From an uncultured Christensenella sp. (lineage in GTDB: Bacteria; Bacillota; Clostridia; Christensenellales; Borkfalkiaceae): DNA of 21,633 bases. Position 1 is the first letter of the stretch. Each line of letters starts with the position of its first letter. Location: assembly GCA_910585785.1 (NCBI GenBank), contig CAJUEV010000019.1, positions 1-21,633 of the forward strand, written 5' to 3'. The notes beneath the pieces are model-generated. The model was not told the DNA's origin, ran no database searches, and was given only the letters and a program-made list of their open reading frames with translations. The translations under genes were made by a program, and so were the position numbers. Positions 13,701 through 21,540 of this stretch are shown piece by piece.

Positions 13701-16700
13701 TTCCTTTGCGGAAAACAATTTGGTGCTTGTTTACGGTAGCGGCGATAATTACGTCGGCGTTAAACTGAACACGGTTAAAGACGTTGCGCTTTTGAAGGAA
13801 GCGCTTAACGACGCATATAACCGTCTGCGCGCGGTTGTGGGTGAAATCGCCCCTGCGTATGCGGATTCGCTTACGGTTGAAAACCTTAAAAATACGTTGA
13901 ACAGCGTACTCGGCGGCAAAACCGTTGCCGACGGGCTTACTGAAATTTTAAATATTGTCGGCATAAAGACGGAGGGCGGCAAAAATCCTTCCGCTGCCGA
14001 TATACTTAAAGCGTTGGGTATTCCTTCGGACGAAAACGGAAAAATAGACGTGAAGGCGCTTATTGCATCCGCTTCGTTGACGTCTACGGGCGATGGAATA
14101 GCGCTGAAAATAGGCAACAATATTGCGGTTGATTTGGGCGGCAATGCAAACGGCGTTGATTTGGGCGCTTCGATGCAGTTCGGCAACGCGGCGGTAAGCG
14201 TAAACCTCAGCGGGGTTAAGTTAAGCGCATATAATCCCGAGTGCCCCGTAAGCGAAGACTCGCTTATGTCCGCGGACGACCTTGCTGACGCGCTGGACTA
14301 CGTTGTGGCTGCGTTTGAACTTATTGCTGAAAAGGAAGTGGCGGTAAACGCCGAAGCGGTAGTGGATAGCGGCGCCGAAGGTTTGATGAACGTTGGCGTT
14401 ACGCTTGAATATAATCAGGGCGACAACGGCTTCCCCGTGCATATGGACGCGGGCAAAGTCAACCCTGAAACGGGGTTGCGCGAGGGGGTTAATTTCTGGA
14501 TTGATTCCACGGCGTACCTGCATATAGGAATAGCGGTTAAGCATACTGCGGCGGACGCGAAAGCGGCGAAGAAAGACTTGTATGTGGAAGCTTACATACT
14601 TGACGCAAATCCCGCGGGCAACACCGCGGAAGGCATAACTTCCGGCAAGTACGTTGCCGACGGCGAGTTGGACGTTTATGTTTCGGTATCCAACGGAGGC
14701 GGCAATCCCGCGGCAATATATCTGCCTATGCGCGACGTGCTTACCGTTGCGGCAATGGGCGGCGCCATACTGAATCTGGGCGACGTTCAACTTGAAGGCG
14801 AGTATGCCGCTCAGTTAAACGAGGCTATACGCCAGATAGCGGCGGTAATAGACGAACTGTTAATCAAAAATTATTTGGGCGGAATTTCCGGTCAGTTTAC
14901 GTCGCTGGGCGCAAGTATGATAGAGCAGATTTTGCGCGCGCAGCAGATAGAGGCAAGCAATTTAAGCGAACTTATTAATTTGTTGCTGGACTCGGTATTC
15001 GGACCTTCGCAGGATAAGCTTGCGGATGGAGAAACCCCGATAGCCCCCGCAATATCTTGCGGTAACTACGTAAAGAGAGTGGTTTTCGACAGGGCGGAAA
15101 CCGAGAGAGCGTTAAGCGTAATTTTCAATTCTTCCGCTATATACGGCGGCGGATACGAAGATTTGGCTTTCAGATTTACCAAAAATCATTATACGTACGG
15201 CATTATGCCCGCGGACGTTGAAGGCGAGACCGTGCAGACGGTTAAAAAGTCGTATATTACGGGGTTGAGTATTCAAAACCTGTATTACGGTGAAGATAAC
15301 AGCAAAAAACTCGGACTTGAAGCAACCGTGGGATATTCGGCGGTAAAACCCTCCTCAAACGACGAAAACGCGTTTAAGGGCTATCGCAATTTCTCCGACG
15401 TTTCCACACTGCTGGCGGCTTTGGTAAATTCGGCGACGCACGAAGTGGAAAATGAAGCCGAGTTGCAGACGGCGGAAGTCGAAACGGCGGCGCCGAAATA
15501 CGAACTTAATTCCGAATATTATATAGACGGAAAACTTGAACTCGGGTTGCGAATCTTCGGCAAAAACGTAGGCGCGACAATAAACATAAACAACTTCTTT
15601 GTAACCATCAACAAGGACAATACCGTAGAAATAAATTTAACTATAAGTTACAGCAAAGTAAGTCTTGTATTCTTCACGCTTATCGACTCCACCGCGACAG
15701 TGGATATTACCATAAAAGACGATATGATTTTTATGCGTAAGACAACCGACGGCGGCAAAACTTACGTTACGCGCGTTATGACGCTTGAAGATTTTTCGGC
15801 GGATATAATAAACCAGCTTAAATTTGCGCTAAGCCTTTCGGACGATATTATGGATATGATAAACGGCGGAAGCGGCGGCGGAAGCGGCGCGGCGATAAAC
15901 GACTACGGCGATTACCTTGACAACTATCTTGCAAGTTACAACTTTACGCGCGGCAACGGCGCGGCAACGTGGGCGCTGGCTGTAAACAGAAATGCGATTA
16001 ACGCGCTTGCCGGTATGGAAGTATTCAGCGAAAATATTGCGGTAAACTTAAACGCTTTGAATTTTGCCGACGGTTCGCTGGGAATAAAGTCTATCGGAAT
16101 AAACAGCAAAATGTTCAGCCTGCTTTCCTTGAACGCAAATCTTGAATACCGCAATCCCCGCAACGAGTGGGACGGCGGAAACGATTTGAGGGGAAACGTT
16201 GTAAAACTTGACAGCAAGGGCAGTTACGGCGTTGACGGGCGCAGCTGGGCAAATATTCTCGGCGGCACAAAGTTTGCTGACGTACAAAAGAATGTAAACT
16301 GGGATAAACTTTGCCGCGACACTTCCGGTAAGTCGTACGTAGAGTATAACGGAAGCAACCTGCATATAGGTACTCTTAAATTTGAGTATGCGGAAGATAT
16401 AAGCAACGCGGCGTTTGCCGAATTCGGCGAGCGCGTTACGGTGCTTTACGGCGCAAACGTTTATACCTCGCTGCAAAGACCCAATCTTTACGACTATATG
16501 CCGCCCGTGCTCAACGGTGACGATAAACTTGTCGGCTCGTGGGATTACAACTACGTTGTTACGGACGAGAGCGACGAATATGGCGCGGTAATTGCTATAC
16601 GCGCAAAATACGGCGCGGTTACCGCAACCATAATAAGCCCGCGTCTTGTGGAAGGCGGCATAAGCGGCTTTACCGAGTATTACGAAAGCGCCGAGTTGGG

Positions 16701-17523
16701 TTACGTTTATTATAAAACGTTTAAGTACGACGCAGAAAACAAGGTTGCGCTTGAAGCGCCCGCAAACCTTAACACGTATGTGTTCGGCGGATATTACGAC
16801 TATTTGACGGGCGAGCCCGTAACCGAGTTTATAGCGGACAAATCGCTTACTTTCTATGCCGATTGGAAGGGCAAGCAAATAAATATTACCTATGCAAGCG
16901 ATTTGGCGTTTGGCGGAGCGGCGGAAGAAAACGGAGTTTACACTCTCGGCGGAAGCGTACGCTACGGCGCGAACGACAAGTTGAAAACGCCCGTCGTGGA
17001 AGACGGTGCAAACTTCCTCGGTTGGTTTTTGGAAGCGGATGGAAGTTATGTTTACATAGCCGACGCGCAGGCGCTTAAAGATTATTTCGCAAATACCGAA
17101 ATCGTCGGCGACAGCGTGGAAAACGCAACGCTTTGGGCGATATGGACGGACGAAATAGAAGTAAATATAACAAAGTCTTCCAAGTCGTGGGGGACGTGGA
17201 CTATTGAAGGAAATTATTCGGGCGGCGGTTACGTTGGCGCAAAGAGCGCTGAAATAGGCGGCGCGGCAATAAACCGCAGGGCGGAAGTGCGTTACGAACT
17301 GAACGATAACGCCGAGCACTGCAACGACGGCGCGCAGAAAGACGCTTTAAACGGCGGCGACTGGTTTAATCTTGGCACGTCCTTAACCTTCGGTAAAAGC
17401 AGGATGACTACCGTAAACGGTTCGTCTTACGGCGGCGCCAGAGTGAAAGTAACCTTTACGGTGACTACTCCTTACGGGCAGACGGACATATCTTACAACA
17501 GGTCCGCTTATAAACAAAAATAA
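10741..17523 (+). CDS. giant membrane-anchored repeat protein, probably cell-surface
   Basis: I do not recognise a named family. From ATG 10741 the product has about 2260 residues. The frame is open upstream to a TTG at 10606, but that TTG is the promoter's -35 box. The first 72 residues are very basic (Lys/Arg-rich), then one hydrophobic segment (about 73-95) forms a signal anchor with the rest outside. Residues about 412-990 hold successive beta-rich units spaced by about 165 residues. A helical and beta-rich middle follows, then a Gly/Ser linker near 1709. Two InlB/Listeria-Bacteroides-type repeats (ending TFYADW and TLWAIW) lie at about 2010-2140. There is no LPXTG, S-layer or choline-binding motif, and Cys are rare. 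AGGA lies 14 bases before the ATG, so the start is uncertain. Codon use matches the neighbours. The likely role is adhesion or envelope structure, by inference only. Confidence 0.8.
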   Translation: MKEKLPKQKKHGLKIERDLRVVKTAGFRAGKKRDKTVNKRAGLHDKSKNLKGEKRVYKCKPLTLVRVRRIKQAVASVSAVAVGIGAYFGMGFLFKPEFIYVEELGNSTVCAADGLTGAGGSSASGVNYVMPADGSLPTEHTVIENVAYMNYVLKNRESWSSYMESSVKTVMEQKVYTHKKFYDGKLISADMPQGASNIARQFCVTDKDVSWREKSKNYIYDDMDNIAWPSEKPTGLSIADFRIYRGLPANEFSVYILNELTVKNWNETSVTEKGEDENGKRLYSMTLDLRVHESGLDSAVHYYKQQMYVTGGLYAWPTFDYTSVEYVFDEDWQVREFTINDKYSAKMGTISADCSSTSTTVFDYAEEKAENTYYKDYFYQTYNKWDPTSSNNEPTAASCLASAFGEVLTEGATLKLELEADGRPLNGAVHLGMKGGAFDELRAVLKGGAVGDIKVYVTDENGKKVLYIALGSNKYCVPLDALGAAASAEGQRTEESAEAAEGGLALDTNALMEQLFGGKFTLGKNNKTATLESEIELFGLKVPVNFSFNLKKNVATLNEATTSFTLGKTQLAARMTFGTEADVPAALTAAEKTTYVNVFDGITLAADINYGDIAIKGNLFLGFENGGISEVRAAVGGITLGYGFADGTLYINNGEKAKYKLDASALGGGSADLGALLGGIDLNAAITDVLKNFYIGGGTVSSGLQLDLTKQLNQILSLAFAIDFNDGVAVNLESELFGKPLSAEIKLSSQAVPEIGDKSQYTDILNGGIAASAELTVDGVTVNGKIYIELAGGEVKAVRFALDNGAATIYYEKESAFGDYIYVDLGASKIKLPISAISGSGADGLGDLLGNIDIKDILGQIVCNLGGGENKVNSSFVLNVGGEQVPVNFGVSFVEAVTAEAQFNVLGKNVAAKVTLGGDKIPQITDKNKYVNVVSDGFSVSGKLALNVNGVSAELAIKSLAFKLLEGIAFELDARLTADNKYFDVYASFAENNLVLVYGSGDNYVGVKLNTVKDVALLKEALNDAYNRLRAVVGEIAPAYADSLTVENLKNTLNSVLGGKTVADGLTEILNIVGIKTEGGKNPSAADILKALGIPSDENGKIDVKALIASASLTSTGDGIALKIGNNIAVDLGGNANGVDLGASMQFGNAAVSVNLSGVKLSAYNPECPVSEDSLMSADDLADALDYVVAAFELIAEKEVAVNAEAVVDSGAEGLMNVGVTLEYNQGDNGFPVHMDAGKVNPETGLREGVNFWIDSTAYLHIGIAVKHTAADAKAAKKDLYVEAYILDANPAGNTAEGITSGKYVADGELDVYVSVSNGGGNPAAIYLPMRDVLTVAAMGGAILNLGDVQLEGEYAAQLNEAIRQIAAVIDELLIKNYLGGISGQFTSLGASMIEQILRAQQIEASNLSELINLLLDSVFGPSQDKLADGETPIAPAISCGNYVKRVVFDRAETERALSVIFNSSAIYGGGYEDLAFRFTKNHYTYGIMPADVEGETVQTVKKSYITGLSIQNLYYGEDNSKKLGLEATVGYSAVKPSSNDENAFKGYRNFSDVSTLLAALVNSATHEVENEAELQTAEVETAAPKYELNSEYYIDGKLELGLRIFGKNVGATININNFFVTINKDNTVEINLTISYSKVSLVFFTLIDSTATVDITIKDDMIFMRKTTDGGKTYVTRVMTLEDFSADIINQLKFALSLSDDIMDMINGGSGGGSGAAINDYGDYLDNYLASYNFTRGNGAATWALAVNRNAINALAGMEVFSENIAVNLNALNFADGSLGIKSIGINSKMFSLLSLNANLEYRNPRNEWDGGNDLRGNVVKLDSKGSYGVDGRSWANILGGTKFADVQKNVNWDKLCRDTSGKSYVEYNGSNLHIGTLKFEYAEDISNAAFAEFGERVTVLYGANVYTSLQRPNLYDYMPPVLNGDDKLVGSWDYNYVVTDESDEYGAVIAIRAKYGAVTATIISPRLVEGGISGFTEYYESAELGYVYYKTFKYDAENKVALEAPANLNTYVFGGYYDYLTGEPVTEFIADKSLTFYADWKGKQINITYASDLAFGGAAEENGVYTLGGSVRYGANDKLKTPVVEDGANFLGWFLEADGSYVYIADAQALKDYFANTEIVGDSVENATLWAIWTDEIEVNITKSSKSWGTWTIEGNYSGGGYVGAKSAEIGGAAINRRAEVRYELNDNAEHCNDGAQKDALNGGDWFNLGTSLTFGKSRMTTVNGSSYGGARVKVTFTVTTPYGQTDISYNRSAYKQK
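11970..13705 (+). repeat. tandem beta-rich modules inside the giant protein
   Basis: Equivalent landmarks recur in the translation: KTTYVNVFDG (about 12514), KSQYTDILNG (about 13012) and KNKYVNVVSDG (about 13516). Each is followed by a strand-rich NG-type hairpin segment, and the first two also by an LG-x-LLG-x-ID segment. Spacing is about 495-505 bases (165-168 residues). A first, diverged unit seems to begin near 11970 (LKLELEADGRPLNGAVHLG). DNA identity between units is low, so the duplication is old. Confidence 0.6.
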
Positions 17524-17533
17524 AACAATAAAT

Positions 17534-17570
17534 AAAACAGCCGCGCCCTGTCGGGCGCGGCTGTTTTTTT
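17534..17570. terminator. bidirectional terminator between the giant gene and radA
   Basis: A perfect 15-bp stem (AAAACAGCCGCGCCC at 17534-17548 with its complement at 17553-17567) and a TGTC loop are followed by a T-run on the plus strand. On the minus strand the stem ends in four T. It lies between two convergent stop codons. Confidence 0.88.
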
Positions 17571-17581
17571 ATTTGTAAATT

Positions 17582-18952
17582 TTAGTCTTTGAAAAGATTT
17601 TTTATCATAGTGTTTACGTAAAGCACGGGGACTATTGCTATTTTATCGGCATATTTTGTAACGGACTTCATATTTTTTGCCGGTACAAGCACCTTTTTAA
17701 AGCCCATTTTAACGCACTCGGCAACGCGTTTTTCGCAGTAAGATACGGCGCGAACCTCGCCCGTAAGCCCCACTTCGCCGAAAACCGCGGTGTACTTGTC
17801 CACCGGTTTGCCAAGATATGCGGAAGCAAGCGAAGCGCACACGGCAAGGTCGCAAGCGGGCTCGTTAAGTTTAATACCGCCCATCGCGTTTATGTAAACG
17901 TCGTACCCGCCAAGGGCAAGTCCGCAGCGTTTTTCAAGCACCGCTATCAAAAGCACAAGTTTGTTATAGTCCACGCCCAAAGGCATTCTTCTGGGCTGTC
18001 CGAAAGCGGTTTTGGAAACAAGGCTTTGTATTTCAACGTTCATACACCTTGCGCCCGTCTGCGCGGGGGTGACGGCAGAACCCGCTTCTTCTCCGCGGCT
18101 TTCGGAAAGGAATACGCCCGAATAATCGGTTACGGCTATTATTCCTTCGCCCGTCATTTCAAAAACGCCGACTTCCGCAACGTTGCCGAAGCGGTTTTTA
18201 ACCGCGCGCAGTATGCGGAAATTTTCTTGATTTTCGCCCTCGAAATACAGGACGGTATCCATAATGTGTTCAAGTACTTTCGGACCCGCAAGCGAGCCTT
18301 CCTTGGTGACGTGCCCTACTATAAAAAAGGTTATGTTGCGGCTTTTTGCTATGCGCATAAGTTTTGCGGCGCACTCTCTTACTTGTCCGACCGAGCCCGC
18401 GGAGGAGGATAATTGTTCGGTATAAACCGCCTGAATACTGTCTATTATGCAAAACTCCACGCCGTCGAGTTCGGTTTCAAGTCCGTCAACGCACGTTTCG
18501 TTTAAAATAAGCAGATTGTCCGAAGCAAGGTTTAAGCGCTTTGCGCGCATCTTCACCTGCGAGCAGCTTTCTTCCGCCGAAAGGTACAGTACTTTGTGCC
18601 CGTTCGAAAGGTGCGCCGCCGTCTGGGTCAGCAGGGTGGATTTGCCTATGCCGGGGTCGCCGCCCAAAAGCACAAGCGAGCCTGCGACTATTCCGCCGCC
18701 CAAAACGTTGTCAAATTCGGAAATGCCGGAGGAGGTGCGGTTGTAACTTTCGTAAGTGATTTCTGAAAGCGGTTTCGCCCTGCCGGTTGCAAATTTTCCG
18801 GTTTCGGTCTTTTGCGGCGCGGCGGGCGTAATAATTTCTTCAACCATTGTGTTGAATTTTCCGCAGGCGGGGCACCGCCCCAGCCATTTTGGGCTGGAAG
18901 CGCCGCATTCCGCGCATACGAATTCTGTTGTGGTCTTTGTCTGTTTTGCCAT
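17582..18952 (-). CDS. radA: DNA repair protein RadA
   Basis: The 456-residue RecA-like ATPase drives branch migration during recombinational repair. Domains in order are a C4 zinc finger (CAECG and CPACG, about 14-31), a RecA-type ATPase core with Walker A GGDPGIGKST (about 95-104), and the RadA-specific KNRFG motif (about 251-255). The last is a Lon-protease-like C-terminal domain (about 290-456) lacking a peptidase Ser-Lys role. Length matches the family (about 450-460). AAGGA lies before the ATG, 14 bases after the preceding gene's stop, so it is the last gene of the rqcP-ispDF operon. Confidence 0.96.
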   Translation of the reverse strand: MAKQTKTTTEFVCAECGASSPKWLGRCPACGKFNTMVEEIITPAAPQKTETGKFATGRAKPLSEITYESYNRTSSGISEFDNVLGGGIVAGSLVLLGGDPGIGKSTLLTQTAAHLSNGHKVLYLSAEESCSQVKMRAKRLNLASDNLLILNETCVDGLETELDGVEFCIIDSIQAVYTEQLSSSAGSVGQVRECAAKLMRIAKSRNITFFIVGHVTKEGSLAGPKVLEHIMDTVLYFEGENQENFRILRAVKNRFGNVAEVGVFEMTGEGIIAVTDYSGVFLSESRGEEAGSAVTPAQTGARCMNVEIQSLVSKTAFGQPRRMPLGVDYNKLVLLIAVLEKRCGLALGGYDVYINAMGGIKLNEPACDLAVCASLASAYLGKPVDKYTAVFGEVGLTGEVRAVSYCEKRVAECVKMGFKKVLVPAKNMKSVTKYADKIAIVPVLYVNTMIKNLFKD

Positions 18953-18966
18953 TTGCGGTCCTTAAA

Positions 18967-20061
18967 TTATTCTTCGGTTGAAAAATCTTCAAACGGGTCG
19001 TCGTTCGATTGCGATTGCGTTTGTGCGTCTGCTGTTTCAAATTCGGCGAAAACGTCGTCGGTAACGTCGTCTGCCGCGGGTTGTTCGTGCGTTGCGGTTT
19101 CGCTTGCCGCAGGCCGTGTAAATATGTTTTGCAAATTATTTAAAAGTTCGCTTTGCGAGGATTTTTTGTCGCCCTTATTTTGCGCGTGCAAGTTGAAATA
19201 CAAATCGGAGTTTTCTCCTTTTATACATACTTTGCCTTTCTTTTCCGCGACGGTTGGATTAGCTAACGCCGCTTTCATATTGTTTGTAACGTTTTCAAAA
19301 TCGTTATCCGAGTAAACGTATATTTTGTTTTTGGTTACTATAAACTCCGTCTGCCCGTTTTTGGAATGAATGCGGTATCTGCCGAAGCCGAGCAAGAGGG
19401 AGGAGATAACCGCCCCCAATACTGAAAGTACAGAACTTTTTACCGCAGATTTATCTTCGGACTTGCTGCCGAATACGCCTGCCGCATACACGCCGCCGGC
19501 AAGGGCGTTATTTTGCCATATTAGGGTGTTTATGTATTTTGTTTTCCTTAATTCGTTATAATAAGAAATACCGGTTAAAATCAAAAGCGTTCCGCCGATA
19601 AGTCCTGCAAACGCGCCTAAAACAAGGAATAATCCGCTGTTTATAATGCTGCCGTACAGCGTGTAAAAAGTTCTGCCCTCCAATGCTTTAATTTTTGTTA
19701 TTTTAACTTCGCGCGCTTCGCTTAGGTCTACAACCAACGTGGCAAGGTCAAGTTCGCCTTCGGACTGAATTGTAATAGGATTGTTCGGAGTAAGTACCAT
19801 AAATTTCTTTGAGCCGGAAGTTTCAATAATTTGCAACTCTATTTCAAAACTGCTTTCGTCAAGTATTATAGCGTCTTGCGTAACGTTTTTAATTTTGCCC
19901 GAAAAAGCAAAGTTGCCGTCCTGAGTTTTGGTTACGGAAATATTTTGCGTAACTTTAAGGGGTCTCGGTTCGGGTATGAAAAGCAACATACCTGCGGCTA
20001 TTAAAAGTGTAATTGCAAGGCAAAGTAAAATTATAATTGGCGTTTTGTTGATTTTCCTCAT
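18967..20061 (-). CDS. membrane protein of unknown function
   Basis: I do not recognise this 364-residue protein. It has an N-terminal membrane segment (about 9-29), then an extracytoplasmic beta-rich region (about 35-130; motif FAFSGKIKNVTQDAIILDESSFEIEL) resembling a small Ig-like or FxLYD-type fold. A long hydrophobic segment follows (about 138-165), with a weaker one near 218-238. The rest is a soluble domain (about 240-300) and a disordered acidic tail with two similar ends (DDVFAEFE and DDPFEDFS). Its ATG overlaps the ispDF stop (TAATG), with AAGGAG inside the ispDF end, so it is translationally coupled. The DD-x-F-x-x-F tail motifs could be peptide docking sites. Function is unknown; the operon position hints at an envelope role. 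Confidence 0.82.
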   Translation of the reverse strand: MRKINKTPIIILLCLAITLLIAAGMLLFIPEPRPLKVTQNISVTKTQDGNFAFSGKIKNVTQDAIILDESSFEIELQIIETSGSKKFMVLTPNNPITIQSEGELDLATLVVDLSEAREVKITKIKALEGRTFYTLYGSIINSGLFLVLGAFAGLIGGTLLILTGISYYNELRKTKYINTLIWQNNALAGGVYAAGVFGSKSEDKSAVKSSVLSVLGAVISSLLLGFGRYRIHSKNGQTEFIVTKNKIYVYSDNDFENVTNNMKAALANPTVAEKKGKVCIKGENSDLYFNLHAQNKGDKKSSQSELLNNLQNIFTRPAASETATHEQPAADDVTDDVFAEFETADAQTQSQSNDDPFEDFSTEE

Positions 20062-21206
20062 TATATATTCTCCTTTTTATTTAACAAGACCGCGCAATAA
20101 GCGGTTATTCCCAACCCTTCGCCAACAAAGCCCAGATGCTCGCAAGTGCCTGCGGCTATTGCGATGTTTTGTTTGCAAAGTTTGCATATCGCGCTTAAAT
20201 TATTAACCATATTTTCAATGTGCGGGGCAAGGCGCGGTGTTTCCGCCTGAACCGTAATTGACAGATTGACTGCCGAATATCCCGCGTTTTCCGCTATTTG
20301 AACAACCTGTTCAAGCATTTTTGCACTGTCCGCGCCCGCCGTCGCTTCGTCAGTGTCGGGGAAGTAGTGACCTATGTCTTTAAGCCCCAAAGCGGAAAGG
20401 TATGCGTCCATAACGGCGTGTATAATAACGTCGCCGTCGCTGTGCGCTATAAGCGATTTGTTGCACGGAATTTTTACGCCCGCAAGTGTTATGCCGTCGC
20501 CTTCGCCGAAAGCGTGTGTATCCACCCCAAAGCCTATTTTTTGACCCGAAACGGGCGAAAGCAGGGGATATTCGCGGGGGAAATCTTCTTTATATGTAAG
20601 TTTTATATTGCTTTCGCTGCCTTCAATCAGGCGCGGAGGGGTAATATGCTCGGCGTAAACCGCGCTGTCGTCCGTATAATTTTTGTTTTGTGCAAGGCGG
20701 TAGGCGCGGCGCAAGTCTTCGGTGACAAAGCCTTGCGGTGTTTGTATTTTGTATAGATTCTCTCTGTCGGCATAATCGGTAATTTCGCCGTAAGTGGCAA
20801 AAGCCGCGGTATCGGTAAACCTTACCGCGGTAACCGCGCTTCCGAATTTTTTAACCCCTTCAATGCAGCAAAGCAAAACTTCCTTGCTTACGAAGGGGCG
20901 GGCGCCGTCGTGTATAATAACTATGTCGCCCGTAACCGCTTTAAGCGCGTTTTTTACGCTTTCCGTGCGTGTTTCTCCCCCGCGAACCGTCATAAAGCCG
21001 AACGGCTTGCACAGGGCGGAAATTTCTTTAAAATCAGCCTTGGACGAAGTGACTACAACTTCGTCAATTTCCGCTATTTTGAATTTTTTTAGCGTATGAT
21101 AAAGCGCGGGGGCACCAAAAAGCGGCGCCAGAAGTTTGTTTTTGCCAAAACCGGCGCGTTCGCCCTTGCCCGCCGCGCATATTATCGCGCTTATTTTATC
21201 GTTCAT
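20061..21206 (-). CDS. ispDF: bifunctional IspD/IspF (MEP pathway)
   Basis: This 381-residue fusion catalyses two steps of the MEP isoprenoid pathway. The N-terminal half (about 1-218) is 2-C-methyl-D-erythritol 4-phosphate cytidylyltransferase: ICAAGKGERAGFGKNKLLAPL, then IVIIHDGARPFV and IQTPQGF. The C-terminal half (about 222-381) is 2-C-methyl-D-erythritol 2,4-cyclodiphosphate synthase, with the zinc-site GFGVDTHAF, IAHSDGDVIIHAVMDA, IGHYFPDTD and AETPRLAPHI. Its late motif reads AGTCEHLGFVGEG instead of the more usual TTTE-x-LGF. Such fusions are known in several lineages, so this one is not novel. AAAGGGG lies nine bases before the ATG. Its last codons contain the ribosome site of the next gene, whose start overlaps its stop. 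Confidence 0.95.
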   Translation of the reverse strand: MNDKISAIICAAGKGERAGFGKNKLLAPLFGAPALYHTLKKFKIAEIDEVVVTSSKADFKEISALCKPFGFMTVRGGETRTESVKNALKAVTGDIVIIHDGARPFVSKEVLLCCIEGVKKFGSAVTAVRFTDTAAFATYGEITDYADRENLYKIQTPQGFVTEDLRRAYRLAQNKNYTDDSAVYAEHITPPRLIEGSESNIKLTYKEDFPREYPLLSPVSGQKIGFGVDTHAFGEGDGITLAGVKIPCNKSLIAHSDGDVIIHAVMDAYLSALGLKDIGHYFPDTDEATAGADSAKMLEQVVQIAENAGYSAVNLSITVQAETPRLAPHIENMVNNLSAICKLCKQNIAIAAGTCEHLGFVGEGLGITAYCAVLLNKKENI

Positions 21207-21249
21207 TTAGTCAAACCCCTTTAAAAATCAATGAAAGCGAGAAGTTGAA

Positions 21250-21492
21250 TTATTCTATTATTTCGTAAAGAGAGGAAGCCTCGTCTTTTTTTACCGTTTC
21301 CTTAATTTGCAGTATACGAAACTTTACCGTCCCGCCCGTAAAGTGCAGTTCGGCAACGTCGCCCGCCTTTATTTGGCAGCCCGCTTTCGCCTCTCTGCCG
21401 TTTACGTAAACTTTTCCTTTTTCGCACGCTTCTTTTGAAAGAGTGCGTCTTTTTAAAATTCTGGAAACTTTTAAAAATTTATCTATTCTCAT
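21250..21492 (-). CDS. rqcP: S4-domain RNA-binding protein RqcP (YabO)
   Basis: The 80-residue product is essentially one S4 domain: MRIDKFLKVSRILKRRTLSKEACEKGKVYVNGREAK at the start, then a KAGD segment and a KKDEASSLYEIIE end, as in B. subtilis RqcP/YabO. That factor binds the 50S subunit with RqcH and supports C-terminal alanine tailing of stalled nascent chains in ribosome-associated quality control. The frame is open to 21585, but the extra 31 residues resemble nothing and run through a DNA repeat, so I start at ATG 21492. No good ribosome site precedes it. It is first in the operon, 43 bases before ispDF. Confidence 0.9.
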   Translation of the reverse strand: MRIDKFLKVSRILKRRTLSKEACEKGKVYVNGREAKAGCQIKAGDVAELHFTGGTVKFRILQIKETVKKDEASSLYEIIE

Positions 21493-21540
21493 AATTTTGC
21501 CGCTTAATTTAATTTGCCGAAAGGCGTGGCGCGTTAAGAC

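Noticed and set aside
16048..17319. 423-codon open frame antisense to the giant gene
   Set aside because: It is a mirror of the regular codon bias of the sense gene. It has no ribosome site, and its product is Cys/Arg/Tyr-rich with no recognisable domain.
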